A stretch of DNA of 64,000 nucleotides, from assembly GCA_015179125.1 (NCBI GenBank), contig WHVA01000078.1:186001-250000 (forward strand), read 5' to 3'. Positions 22,444 to 34,217 of this stretch are shown here, piece after piece. The notes beneath the pieces were generated by a model. It was not told the DNA's origin. It did not search any database and saw only the letters and a program-made list of their open reading frames with translations. The translations under genes and the position numbers were made by a program. The DNA is from Gautieria morchelliformis (lineage: Eukaryota; Basidiomycota; Agaricomycetes; Gomphales; Gomphaceae). The stretch's first letter is position 1; every line of letters begins with the position of its first letter.

Positions 22444-23938
22444 TTGAAATCAAACGCAACCTACTTGACACTATCCATACCTTCACCCACGGCACTCCTC
22501 GTCGCTCTCTACGCGAGTTTCAACGCATGGCAGGATGGATAAATTGGGGTCTTAATGTCCAACTTCAACGGCGCCCTGGCCTCGCTTCCTTGTACGCCAA
22601 GATAGCCGGCAAATATCGACCGCACCAGCTTTTGTGGATCAACCAACTGGTCGTGAAGGACCTGTCCTGGCTCGCACTCCACTTTGCAGCTGGTAGCGGC
22701 ATGTTCATGCTAGACGCCATCGCTTGGAGTGTAAAACACGCCGACCTCGTACTTTTCACCGACGCTTCTGCTTCCGCCATGGGAATTTGGGTCGCGAGCT
22801 TTGATACAGGATTCTCACTCCATCTACTTACATCCCCTCTAACCGACCCTATTTTCTTCTTCAAAACCTATGCTGCCTGCTGCGCACTATACTACGCTAC
22901 CACTCTACACCCTCCAGTTCAACGTGTGACAATCTACTTCGATAATGCGAACACAGTAGAAATCTTCAACACGATGAAAGCTCACGATAAGTACAACACG
23001 TTGTTACAGTTCGCCATCGATCTTCTCATCCGCCACAACGTTGATCTGCGAGTCTATCACATCCCCGGCGAGTGCAACTCCATTGCCGACGCACTTTCTC
23101 GCCGTCTTTCTCACTTCACTCCAATGCACCCACCCTCGGATGAAAATTCTCCCTTACACGCCTCCTCCCGCGCTGGACGAGGCGCTGCGCAAATGAACCA
23201 GCATGGGTCGCGCATATTCGCCGCCACGGTCCGAGTGCGAGGTTTTGATATTACCAGACAACCCAGGGCGATATCTGGTCACGTGAAAAACTGATTCAAA
23301 TGCGCGCTTACGCTCTTGCTCATGCTCTCGCTCCCTCCACATCTTCACATACTCTTCTGCCCTTAATTCTTATATCTCCTCTGCAAAAACCATGGCTTTA
23401 ATGTTGAACCCACTGAAGAGACTCTCAGCTTCTACGCTGTCTATATGTCCTACCACATCAAATCTTCATCCGTCAGCGCCTATCTCTCCGGCATTCAGAA
23501 CCAACTCGAAGCCTATTTCCCCAACGTTCGCAAAATTCGTGCCTCGTCACTCGTCTCCAAAACTCTCTTCGGTTGCAAACGTCTCCGTGGGTCAGAAGTC
23601 AAGCGCAAAGGACCTCTAGAACCTGCAGACATACAGTTCCTCGTCCAAACATACGCTTCTGACCTCCATGACGACCAAATGTTCCTAGCTCAGATCACAT
23701 CTGGATTCTCCACGCTGAACCGCCTGGGAGAGCTTGTCTGGCCTGATAACAAAAATTTGCAATCGTACCGTTCGGTGCCACCGCACTCGCACTCGCTGGA
23801 GTTCCCAACGACAGAATACAAGCTGCAAGTCGTTGGTCTTCAGATGCTTTTCAGGCTCGCATCCGCGAGAATCCCTTTTTACTCCAGGCTCTCATTTGGG
23901 GAAAACCAGCCCTTCAGAACGTTCAGGGCCTATCTTGA
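22444..23938 (+). pseudogene. DIRS-like element 2: RNase H and tyrosine recombinase
   Basis: The first frame (to 23,294) is RNase H of a DIRS-like element: LREFQRMAGWINWGLN, FTDASASAMGIWV near 22,757, IYFDNANTVEIF, and ADALSRR. The N-terminal recombinase domain follows in another frame (23,445-23,765: SSVSAYLSGIQNQLEAYFPN, then GPLEPADIQFLV). The C-terminal part is in a third frame (23,762-23,938: FGATALALAGVP, RWSSDAFQARIREN), ending at TGA 23,936-23,938. The middle of the recombinase, with its first catalytic Arg and the HxxR box, is missing. Where the nucleophilic Tyr is expected (AYIRKN-like, compare Cre NYIRN) the copy has Arg. It cannot be active. Confidence 0.85.
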
Positions 23939-24497
23939 ATCTCGATGCCGTCCACATCGCCTCCGGCGCGCTCATATCCCCTTTTTTTCCTCTACTTACT
24001 TTACTAAATATTCCATCCACTATAGCACTTTCACGGTGCTCCGGCATCGAGTGTCACGGTCGCGACGCTCTCCACGAGACGCCGCGACGATTTTTGAACC
24101 TACTGCGCAGTGCTTCCCTCAAATTGAGAAATGTCTTGCGTTCGACGCAAGACTCTTAAATGGAGCACAAACGGTGATGACGTCACGCGCGGGCGATCGC
24201 ATGTTTGTTACTCCAACACTCATATCAAGTTCAATGAGGAGGGATCTGTGTTGAAGAGTCACCGTCACGACTGCTCAATGGAGATGTCATCTCCAGAGAG
24301 TATGCAGCTCACACCCAGTACTTACTGTGTTGCCTTGATAGGGCTTCAATCATTAGCGATGTCACGACGTGGCGATGAATTGGCGATGGACCATCCATCT
24401 CAACTGGATGGCCATCTTTCCCGCAATAACCGTTTTCACCGCAGTTGCCATGTATTTATCCAGGTTTACTCAAGAAGATTCGTTGGCGCTCGCAACA
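23939..24497. other. Tail of the DIRS-like element and promoter side of the next gene
   Basis: 23,939-24,180 is probably the 3' end of the DIRS-like element (C-rich, with CGCGACG words on both sides). From about 24,200 to the start codon at 24,498 nothing recognisable is seen. Confidence 0.4.
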
Positions 24498-25862
24498 ATG
24501 TCGCTACTAGTGGTCACGCCATACGTTTTCAAAGACGTAAATCCAGACATCCCTGACCTTAAACTCACCGCGAAACGCTATACTTTGAGTGAGGGCGTGA
24601 CGAAATCCACCTCCGAACCGACATTCACACTCTTCCTCACACATGGAAACGGCAACCGTAAGTAATAGTGACATGAGGGTGAGGTCTTCCCTCTGAAGCC
24701 GATGGATCATTAGACAAGGAACATTGGGAACCCACCATTGAAAGACTTTTCTCGCTACAGGGCACTGGTACTTGCCCTCACATCGTGGAGGCTTGGTCAT
24801 TTGACTGGCAGAATCACGGGGACGGTGCTGTCATTAACCAAGATGTACTAGAGCGCCGCAAACCAGGAATATGTGTGCCTTGTTATTCTAATATACAGTA
24901 CACCGAAGACTGAAACGATTCTTAGCTCTGCGGATATGGGCGCAGGCATTGGTGTCATGCTTGCAGACAGATCTTATTTCAAAGCGACGGCTTGTAGCAG
25001 TCGGTCATTCTGCTGGTTCAACCGCCCTGTGAGTCCGTTCAGGAACCATCACTGCATTATGTTGATCGAGGAGGTATCACATCCAGCCTCTTGAGTATAA
25101 TGGCAATGGCTGAGACCAGAAAACCCTTTGAGCTTCTGATCGTGATTGAACCGCACTTGATACCTCGGAAGGTATATGAACATGCCATGCGTGAGGGTTC
25201 TGCTATGGCCAAACGAGTGGTCGCTCTCCGGAGAGGGATCTTGTCAAGGCGTGACACGTGGCCGACAAAGGAATACGCATTACAGTGGCTCAGCACTAGG
25301 ATGCCGTGGAAGCTGTGGGACAAGAATATCCTACAAATTTATGTAGTGAGCACCTCTTGTCATAGTTCCTTGCTAGACATCATTGTTAATCTGTGGAATT
25401 AGGAACACGGTCTGCGGATTGTTCACTCATCTACAAAACTGGGATCAACCATTGTGACTTTGAAGTGTAGCAAATTACAGGAAGAAGCAAATTACACCCA
25501 GGACTCAGAATCTGGGGACACATTCAAGGTGTATGAACACTTGCACACGATATGTGCTACACTTCCTGTGCATGTCGTGTTTGGCGAACGGGACGACGTA
25601 ATGTTCGTACCGGTGCTATGCCACGTTTCTGAGTCTCATAAAGATGTTACAGGCCACGCTTTACCCAGGATCTACTCGTACGGAGTCATCGCATGGCAAG
25701 TGTCACCCGCATTCCCAACGCTGGGCATCAGGTGGGTACAGGACTCTCTTGACTAGTTGTTGCTCACTGTCGACGCAGGTATTAGAGGAAGCCCCTGCTG
25801 CCACGGCGGATGTAATTGCCAGGATTTTGAAGAAGCATGATGCTTCGTTGCCTAAGCTGTGA
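24498..25862 (+). CDS. Alpha/beta hydrolase family protein
   Basis: Seven exons (24,498-24,657; 24,714-24,872; 24,926-25,028; 25,087-25,345; 25,403-25,597; 25,669-25,731; 25,779-25,862) join to 340 residues without a stop. The oxyanion-hole region reads LFLTHGNGNHKEHWEP, the nucleophile elbow is GHSAGST (Ser), and the C-terminal His is in RIPNAGHQVLEEAP; the acid is likely in VHVVFGERDD. This is the layout of a family of uncharacterised alpha/beta hydrolases common in mushrooms. The substrate is unknown. No signal peptide, so probably intracellular. Start chosen at ACAATGTCG because the next upstream frame has no family similarity. It is the first host gene right of the transposon nest. Fold confidence is high; the exact borders of intron 5 are less sure. 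Confidence 0.85.
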
Positions 25863-26426
25863 CCTTAGTTTTGCTCGTTGTCTAAGCTGTGTCATTCCTA
25901 CTATGTGTTTGCTATCAGGACCCTCACCGTTCTCCGCGACACTTCGTACATAGTGCACATACACTGACCGCATTATTTATGTATAATCAAGAATACTTTC
26001 AGAGTGTTTCCCGCTAGAGCTGGATGCCTGTCAGAGTTGTTGCAACATTGTCGATTGGCAACATTTCTTAGTGATGTCTAATCATGCACATGTTGACTCC
26101 TTGCCCTAGCTGCGTGCTACTTACACCAGTTTTTTTTAGGCAAATACAACAGCAAATACACATAGAACAGTACAGCCCCTGATGTGGTAATAGTTACAAA
26201 GTCGAAACCTAGCTACGAGTCATCTCCTTCCGAACGCTTATATAGAACCCTTCAGGGACCGGTCCCGCAATGTTGGGCCATTGCTTAGGGAACTGTGTCA
26301 TCATGATGGTCTGATGTCCATAGCTTTGGAATAATCCAGACAGTTAGGTAGTGCTTTAGAAAGGTGTGTCGTCATACAGACCGTGCAAAGCGCCCCTGAC
26401 GACTGGTCTCCATGGGCCGTTCGACC
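25863..26426. other. Intergenic between convergent genes
   Basis: Shared 3' region of the hydrolase and the DUF6533 gene. Nothing recognised. Confidence 0.4.
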
Positions 26427-28064
26427 CTACTGGAAATCGTAATCAACATCCGACTGATTAGGACAGTCACGATGGAAGGAAGAAAGCTGTCCGAGAATGT
26501 GAGACATTAGTGGTGGCCGGACCTGCAGGAAGAATACATGGACAGGTAAAACGTACAACACTCCCAGTAGCGTATAGGCTAACTGGGTATAAGAGGGGAA
26601 TGAGATAAGATAACAAGAAATTGCATTGGCACATACATGCGCTGTGGAGATAATGACTATGTTGAAGAGACGTAACGCTATAAATGAAGGTATGTTCAGA
26701 CCGGGATTTGTGTACAGAACCAGGTACCAAGACATACCCAGAGTTATCTAGAAACATGTTGCGCTTTTGGTATTTAAAGTCTTCTGGCACTGGCAGATCA
26801 CTTACGACAAAGTACACCGCTCCATCCCGATACAACTGGTTAACCAGCGTTGTTTGCATGTCTCGCGGACGATCCAGAGCATTGATGATGGTCAATGCGA
26901 ATAAGTAGATGTCGAATAGGATCTACAAACAGGGACGTAACTACGATCAGCACCTCGCCATATTTCATAAACATGCAGGCCCATCGCTCACAGGAAAAGC
27001 ATAGGCAACGATGGTAAGTTTAGGCCTCTGTGTCAAGACGCACATGGACAATATTGCAGAGTAGGTGACATCGCCTACAACGACACATGCAAGCACGAAT
27101 GTCGTTGTGATCAAGTCAAACCTTCGATTAGCTATTTCTCAGGCTTGCACTCAATATGGGGCTCACCAAGAAGCACAACAACGTCTAATTTATCAACGGC
27201 GTGAGGCACTGGTAACCAGACTCTAACATGACTGAGGTAATACGTACCGGCGATCCCAACAGTAAATACACAGCCATACACGATGGTGAATGCGGAGGCT
27301 AGCATTATAAGTATCCGTCTGCTGTGGCCCCATAGGGCATATACGCGATACACCACAAAGACTGAGGTAGAAAAAGGTCATCTCATGCCTCCAATCATCC
27401 AATAAAAATGCTACGCACTATTGTTTGTCGCAAGCGCTGCTATATTGACCATAACCACCATCGACACCCAGCCCTTGCAGCTGTGCTCGTATATTATAGT
27501 CATACCTTGAGCGGCGGACGGAAGCGGCGTTCAATAATACTCACGACTATCAGGGTATCCAATATTAACGATTATCGAGATCATAAAAGGTGCCAACTTA
27601 CCGATGTGGTAGGATTTGAGCTTGATAGATTCGTGAGCACTGCAGGGGAATCAAGTCTGAGTTCGGATTAGAGGACTTCAGAGAACGAACAGTATATGAT
27701 CGCGACATTGTATGCAATAACCATGTATTTGTTAACCAGAAAAAGAGTCTTTTCCCAGCCGTGTCTTGCACCCCATATGACTCTGATCTGAGGGTCGAAG
27801 ATGAGGATACATAGTAAGAAACATAAGCAAGCATAAGCAATAGATGGTGTACTTCTTCTCCCAACAAGAGTAGGTGGTCATATACAAGTATCGTGAACCC
27901 GGCGACTAGAAGATACCTTGATATGAAGGTATATTCTAAAGCTCACGATCACACTCACGTGTTAAATAGACGGTAGTGTTGCGACCTACAACCGCTATCC
28001 ACAATGCCGCGAACGCTGCAGCTTGTTCAGCTGGATCTGTCACAGTTGTAGTGTTTGAAGGCAT
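26427..28064 (-). CDS. DUF6533 family seven-helix membrane protein
   Basis: Start at 28,064 (MPSNTTTVTDPAEQAA). After splicing the signature reads YLLVAGFTILVYDHLLLL, EEIRVIWGARHGWEKTLFLV, NKYMVIAYN, then CKGWVSMVVM, VYRVYALWGHSRRILI, FDLITTTFVL, and RDGAVYFV, the order of DUF6533 proteins, which expand in Agaricomycetes and have unknown function in the membrane. At least seven short introns. Well-supported ones are those after EE (27,8xx), before FDLITT, after AYAFP, and after YFV (58 bp); the first intron and the exon near 27,500 are not settled. The last exon (stop at 26,427) may include one more intron at GTATGTGCC. No inactivating change seen. Confidence 0.8.
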
Positions 28065-28904
28065 GAGACGAGCGATTTAAGAGCAGTCCGGCTGATGGTC
28101 ACGCAAATCGCCCACTTTGCAATTGTTCTTTAAGCAAACTGTGGAACCATAAACAAGACTCACAGAGGTTAAAGATTCAACTGAGAGACCGTTAAGGTCA
28201 GGGGATGAGACGAGCTTCATCTCACCCGACTCAACTCGAAACCGTCGCGGGTATTACTGTAAATGTATAGTACGACCTACATCTGTAGCTTCGCAGACAA
28301 GACCACAGCAACAAATCGTTTGTATCATGCCTTATTCGGATAAGTAACCAGGATTCCTGGACTACCGAGGATTGTCGCTGCGGCATAGGCAACACCTGAG
28401 TGCACCGGCACCGTACCAACGAGATGAGACGAATTCGTTACATCCTTCGAAACTGGACTGAAGAAGTTGTCGCAGCAACATAGTAGAATGGCTACCTCCA
28501 GGCTCCAGCTGCGGCACGGTATCCAGTCACTACTGTAGCATGTCTAGAATAGAGACGGTCTTTTCGGCCATGGCTGAGACGAATTTATCACGTGACTGAT
28601 GTCAAGTTGCCGCCGCTGCACGTCACAGCCCCGCGCAGCTCGTCAGGCGAAGAACAATCACAAGGAGAAGGCCGGTATTGCTGCGCATGGCAGTCCTGCG
28701 TGCTCACCTCGGAGTTGCAGAAGTAACTCGTATGAATACTGTGTTAGCTCGAGGCGTAGGGTGAAAGGACTGACAGCTGCTGTGCTCAGCGTGATCACCG
28801 GTTTAAGAGGCAAGAACTCGCTTAAGTCAAGTTCTTGTTGAAAGTAGACAATTGAGCCAGACACACCATTGTATAAACCACGGTCCAGCAAGCAACCATA
28901 CACC
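28065..28904. promoter_or_regulatory. Divergent intergenic region (DUF6533 / MFS transporter)
   Basis: 840 bp between two start codons on opposite strands. TATAAA at 28,872-28,877 is close (28 bp) to the MFS start, so it is only a weak TATA candidate. No other element recognised. Confidence 0.4.
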
Positions 28905-30665
28905 ATGGATACCCAGCTCACTGGCACCGAATCCGATGAGAAGCTGACAACCCAACCGATCGTTCCGGATGGTGGGTTGCGTGCATGGTGCACAGTCCTG
29001 GGCGGGTAATATTGCTCCTGCTTTGCAGACCAGTATACACGTCTGACATTCAGGGTTCGACCAAGATGGCTAGCCCTGTTCGCGACGTTCGGTTATACGT
29101 CTTCTTTTGGAGTGTATCAGGATCTTTATACTCGGGCGGGCACATCATCGTCCTCAAACATAAGTTGGATCGGCTCAGTGCAACTATTCTTTTTTGTCTG
29201 CATGGGCCTCCCCGCTGGGAGGCTACTCGACAAAGGATACTTCCGACATTGCGTGTTAGCCGGCTCAATTATCTATGTGCTCAGGTGCGTCTCTCTCGCA
29301 GTTGGTCCGCTCAAAAGATTCCTTATTGCGAATTTAGTATTTTTACGCTTTCTTTGGCATCGCTCGATCATTATTATCAGATATTCCTGTCGCAAGGCGT
29401 AGGTATGGGGATAGGGTCGGGTTTGATTTATTTGCCCTCTATGGCTGTGCAGGCGCACCACTGGAAAGTGCGGCGAGCCCTAGCTATGGGTGTGGTTATT
29501 ACTGGTCAGTCCTAGGGTCATGATTCTCTACATACTCACCCCACCTCAGGTTCCTCGTTTGGTGGCATCGTCTACCCTATAATGCTAAATCGTTTTCTCC
29601 ATGGATCCGTCGGGTTTGCCTGGGGAGTGCGGGCTTCGGCATTTTTAACCTTCGGTGTACTTGTCGCTGCCAATTGCCTGATGAGTGCACGACTACCATC
29701 TAGGTCGGAACATCTTGGCCTCGCAAAGCCAAATTTCCGTGATATAGTCACCGATATACCCTATATATTAGCCTGTGTTGGGTGAGCACCACTCGCCTCA
29801 CCATTTTGGATTATTTCTAATGCACGTTTGCCAGCGCATTTTTTGTTATTTGGGGCCTGTTCTTTCCATGTAAGCCTAGTTGTCAACTCGAGAAAAATAT
29901 AGCTGAGAAAACCGCCGCCCCACCAAGATTTCTATCTACAGCTTTATGCAATTTTGCATGGGCTCCCTCCTAATTTTGCCTTTTATACGGTGTGTAGGAT
30001 TTCCGGGGCGCCTTCGTTTGATGGGACTGTCGCTTATTCAACCTTTCGAATACAGTTGGTGATTCAAAACGCGGCCTCCATCCTCGGCAGAACACTACCT
30101 AATTTTCTTGCGGACAAGGTCGGCCCGCTGAATGTCTCCATATTCGTGAGCTTCGGTACGGGAGTGATGGTTTTTGCTCTCTTCGGTGTCACAGATCTTA
30201 GCGGGGTAGTTGTTTTCGCTATCCTGTATGGATTCTTTTCGGGAGGGAGTCAGTATATACCTGGCCCTCATATATATTAGCTCATTTTTACATTACAGTG
30301 CTGGCCGTATTCGCACCCGCTGTCGCTTCGTTTGCTCGGGAGGTTCCCGAGGTAGGGTGAGTGCTCGTTGTTTGCGAGATGCCCCCAACTTACTTTGTTG
30401 GTGTTGTAAGCGTCCGCATGGGATTCTCTTACTTCTTATGCTCCTTTGCATTTTTGACCGGCACACCAATTTCTGGTGCCCTTCTCAACCATGGAACGCT
30501 GTGGTTCAAGCCTATTATATTCAGTGGAGTATGTCGCTCCTGCCTAGCTTTAGTGCATTTTTCAACACGTTTTTATAATATCAGACAGTCATCCTCGCGG
30601 GCGTTCCGTTTCTAGTGGCCGCCCGGGTCTTGCATGCAAAACGAAAAAACACGTCACATATATGA
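28905..30665 (+). CDS. MFS transporter, monocarboxylate-transporter type
   Basis: Ten exons (28,905-29,005; 29,054-29,284; 29,338-29,504; 29,550-29,781; 29,835-29,869; 29,928-29,989; 30,056-30,248; 30,299-30,356; 30,411-30,528; 30,585-30,665) give 425 residues in one frame. The N-terminus has the family mark PDGGLRAWCTVLG, then RWLALFATFGYTSSFGVYQD, SWIGSVQLFF, GLPAGRLLDKGYFRH, LSQGVGMGIGSGLIYLPS and WKVRRALAMGVVITGSSFGG. These match fungal proteins related to monocarboxylate porters (MCT/Mch type) with twelve membrane helices. The substrate cannot be told; many relatives do not carry monocarboxylates. ACCATGG around the start is favourable. One exon is only 35 bp. Confidence 0.88.
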
Positions 30666-31989
30666 TATCTGTCAATCCGCTCTCCCGCCGACCGTACTCG
30701 CTCGCACCTTCTCCACCGCACCACCAACCCCCCCGCCCATTTGCTGATCTGGTTCCCCCTCTGCCCGCTATGACCCACAGCACCAGATCCAGCCATTCCC
30801 TCTGCCCCTCGTACCATCCCCAGTGCCAGAATAGTACCAGGCTAAGACTCATGTCTCTATTAGCATTGGACTCTCTTCTTCTTCTTCTTCGGTGCTTTAT
30901 GGACATGCCCGCACGCATTGTATTTTAGCTAAATTATTGTTCCTGCGTATGTTACTCTACAGCCCAGTTACTGTATTTTCCTTACAGCCAGTTATTCGTC
31001 AGGACAGACTTACATACTAACTAACAGGTAACTAACAGGTAATCTGATCCCATTTTTAAATTGAGCCTACCAGCGAGTAAGACCGTCGACGTCACCTAGG
31101 AACCCCTGAGTCGTATACATAGGTATCTGTGATGACGCGGCATTGGTATGGAGTGCACCCGGAGGAAGACTGGGAGTATGTTATCGTCCCCCTCGGCTAC
31201 AATTTCTGAATATAGTGGACATCGAGTAATATTGCTGTTGAGTAGCAAATTAATTGTCGTCTGGTGAGCATGAGTTTTCCGTACATCGAGTCTGAGACTG
31301 AGACGGTGCCACCGAGTGTGATGTCCACACGTACAACATGGATTAAAACTTCCTCCCTGTGAACCGTATCCCGGGATGCATGCTACGTCCTCCATGGTTT
31401 GAATCTGAAGTTTACGCACGACTACACACAGCTACAAGTACGCAGCTCTAATCACCATGCTCGTGCAGCGTGCTAGGAGTTCAGCGCCATGATGCAGAAG
31501 CGCACGAAGCATGAGGCTGTCCACAATTTCACTTCGGTGTTGCCGCGCCATCTACATCCCGTTATCGGCAATGCCAGCGAATACTCCTGGCCAAACATGG
31601 TGGCAGCTTTTAGTCTGTCATCACAGCGGCTGACTTTCGGATGTTAAAATGTCAAGCCAGCCGCCGACCAAGCTTTCGCATGTCGCCTAAACCTTTAGTA
31701 AGCGTGCGCGTTTTCCCAGTAGTCAAAGCCTTCATACGCACCGCTTGCACTGCAAAGCACAGTGGGAATCGACATGAATAGTCTGAGTGGTCCACCGAGA
31801 CAGCCTGCCTATGGAACAGTCACAGCCATCCGAACAAACCGAGTACTATGAACACGGTCATTTAGGTGTATTCGGGAAACTCCCAAAGCGCATTTGCCCT
31901 TAAAGATAACATAAATGCCTATCCGCCTGGACCAGCTCACCCTCACTATACTACTTACTTTATACCACCATATCGCCTGGGGAGACAAC
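30666..31989. other. Intergenic, no gene seen
   Basis: Frames up to about 107 codons exist (minus strand 31,096-31,419) but lack family motifs or a credible splice layout. Short CT-rich tract near 30,880 and paired TAACTAACAGGTA words near 31,015-31,045. Confidence 0.4.
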
Positions 31990-33559
31990 ATGGTCAGCTC
32001 AGACCACTCATCCGGAACCCAACGAGACAAAGGCCTTGCAGAATATAACCTGATGGACTTGTGCGTCGAGCGATGGTTCTGTTGACCACCCATAAGGATG
32101 ACCACCCTAATGTTGTAGGTCGATGAGAGACATCCGTAGTGCAATCCCCCCCCATCTTTTCATTCGCAAGACGTGGTTGGGACTCTTGTACGCTGGTCGG
32201 GACATCACTGTGACTGCGTTCTTGTGGAAAGCAGCCACATACATCGATCCTGTTTGCAAAGGTCATTATATCCACTCTGTCTTGGCTCCAGGCGGAGCAG
32301 AAGTTATACGTTGGTTTCTTTGGGCTACGTAGTAAGTCGTCCCCCTCCCCCACCCATATGGAAACAAACCCCTAACGGGTGTCAGCTGGTGGTTTCAAGG
32401 ACTATCATTCACCAGTCTGTGGGTCATAGGACATGAGGTATGTTTAGGGCTGTGCTGGCCATCCCCAATTCTGATTCTGGATGCTAGTGTGGCCACGGAG
32501 CCTTGTCACCATCGCGAATCCTTTGCGACACACTTGGATATATCCTTCATACCGCTCTTTGGACGCCATATTTTAGTTGGAAATTTTCACATCGTCTGCA
32601 TCACAGCTACAGCGGCTCGATGGAAAGGGACGAAATGTGAGCCGTTTTTTTCTTTTCTTTTTCAATTTGTTTTTACAACCTGGGGCACCTACTCCTAGTT
32701 TTATCCCCCAACTTCGATCAGACTTACATGTCGATACAGATAGCACCAGCTACAAGGAATACATAGGCGATACCCCACTATACACTTGTATCATGCTTCT
32801 TTGCCAGCAGTTAATCGGGTTTCCGCTCTATCTCGTGTTCAACGTCTCCGGACAGCCGCGGTATCCGAAGGGGACCAGTCATCTTAATCGTATGCTAGTT
32901 ACGCTAATATCTCTGGTGTTATGCGACTCACTCCGTGACACAGCCAGTTCAATAATATTTGCTCGATGGCATCGAAATTCAGTGATACTCTCTAATGCGG
33001 GCATTCTCTTCATGGCTGGGATTGTAATGTGCTTCAAGGAGACATATGGAACAGCTGCACTGTGGAAATATTATGGAATTCCGTGGATGGCAGTCACGCA
33101 CTGGGTGAGCACCTCATTCATTAATTATCTTCACTGTCGGTTTTATAAATGTCCATCCAGGTGACTATGATTACGTATCTTCAACACACAGACCCCAAGC
33201 TCCCACGTTTTCGGATGTCTAAATGGACATTTACTCGAGGCGCAACTTGTACAGTTGACCGCAATTTCTTAGGTTGGCTGGGTCGATTCTTCTTTCACGA
33301 CGCCGCCCACTACCATGTTGTCCACCACTTCTTCCCTCAAATGCCTTTCTGTAAGCACATACCGATGTGGCCACATTGGATTATCTACCTGACATACACC
33401 ACAGATAACTGTGAGGAAGGCACGAAGCATTTGAAGTCGCTGATCGGAGAGCACTACAATTACTCCGATGCCCCAATTTTTCAGACGCTCTGGCGGAACT
33501 ACAAAGTTTGCCGATTTGTCGAGGATGAAGGTGAGGTTTTATTCTATAAGGACCGGTAA
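31990..33559 (+). CDS. Delta-12 type fatty acid desaturase
   Basis: Seven exons (31,990-32,060; 32,119-32,331; 32,386-32,437; 32,488-32,636; 32,699-33,104; 33,161-33,350; 33,405-33,559) make 411 residues, the usual length. It keeps the three histidine boxes of membrane desaturases: HECGH (split by intron 3 between HE and CGH), HRLHH, and HVVHHFF. Other marks: TYWWFQGLSFTSLWVIG before box 1, YGIPWMAVTHW, and GWLGRFFFHDAAHYH. The enzyme would sit in the ER membrane and insert a double bond into oleoyl chains to give linoleate, using two iron ions. Omega-3 desaturases look alike, so the position specificity is inferred. Start chosen at MVSSDHSSG, which splices in frame to SMRDIRSAIPPH. Confidence 0.92.
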
Positions 33560-34217
33560 GGTAGAGCCGTCCGGGTACTTGCTGTGTGAAACGTCGCTGC
33601 ACTTGGGTGGACTGTGATTCCCGTGGACTGTGATGCCCTGATTCCATTTTGTAGCACACCCACATGTCCTCTCCTTCGAGTTGATCCCTTTGAACGATTT
33701 CATGTTGTCGGCGTTTGCTAGACTCGTGGTGGACATTCTTTATACATAATTTAATCATAAGCGCGTGCATGGCAAATTAGAATTTGATAAGGCACCGATC
33801 AACTAGGCAATCCGAGTGATGGTCCACTAGATATGAGAATCGGTTTCAGGTTGTGTACTACATGCATCACATGGATACATAGCGCATATATGGATGCATC
33901 AATGCACCATGAACCCCACACTCACATATATGCACCATGGTTTAGACATCTATCATTGGTTTATATTTAGCATCTGTTCCTCAGGATGGCAGGATCTTGT
34001 CGCCATTATACTTGAAGGTCAGACATATGGCCGCCACGTTTTTAATTCGTCTACGGGCGATAGATACAAAGCGATTGACCGGTCAACATGTGGAAATGAT
34101 CAAGCCAGAGCTGACAGTATGAACTCGAAGGATAGTGGGGCTGCGCCAGTAAAGCACTTGCACGCGAAAGTGGAGAATGAATGAAGAGTGAGTGTTGTTT
34201 CTCCCCAGCTCAAAAAG
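33560..34217. other. Intergenic between convergent genes, no gene seen
   Basis: Contains several ATGCATC/CACCATG words near 33,860-33,945. No gene recognised. Confidence 0.35.

Noticed and set aside
30880..30900. TCTTCTTCTTCTTC tract as a promoter element
   Set aside because: Lies after the MFS stop codon, over 1 kb from the next start; nothing supports a regulatory role.
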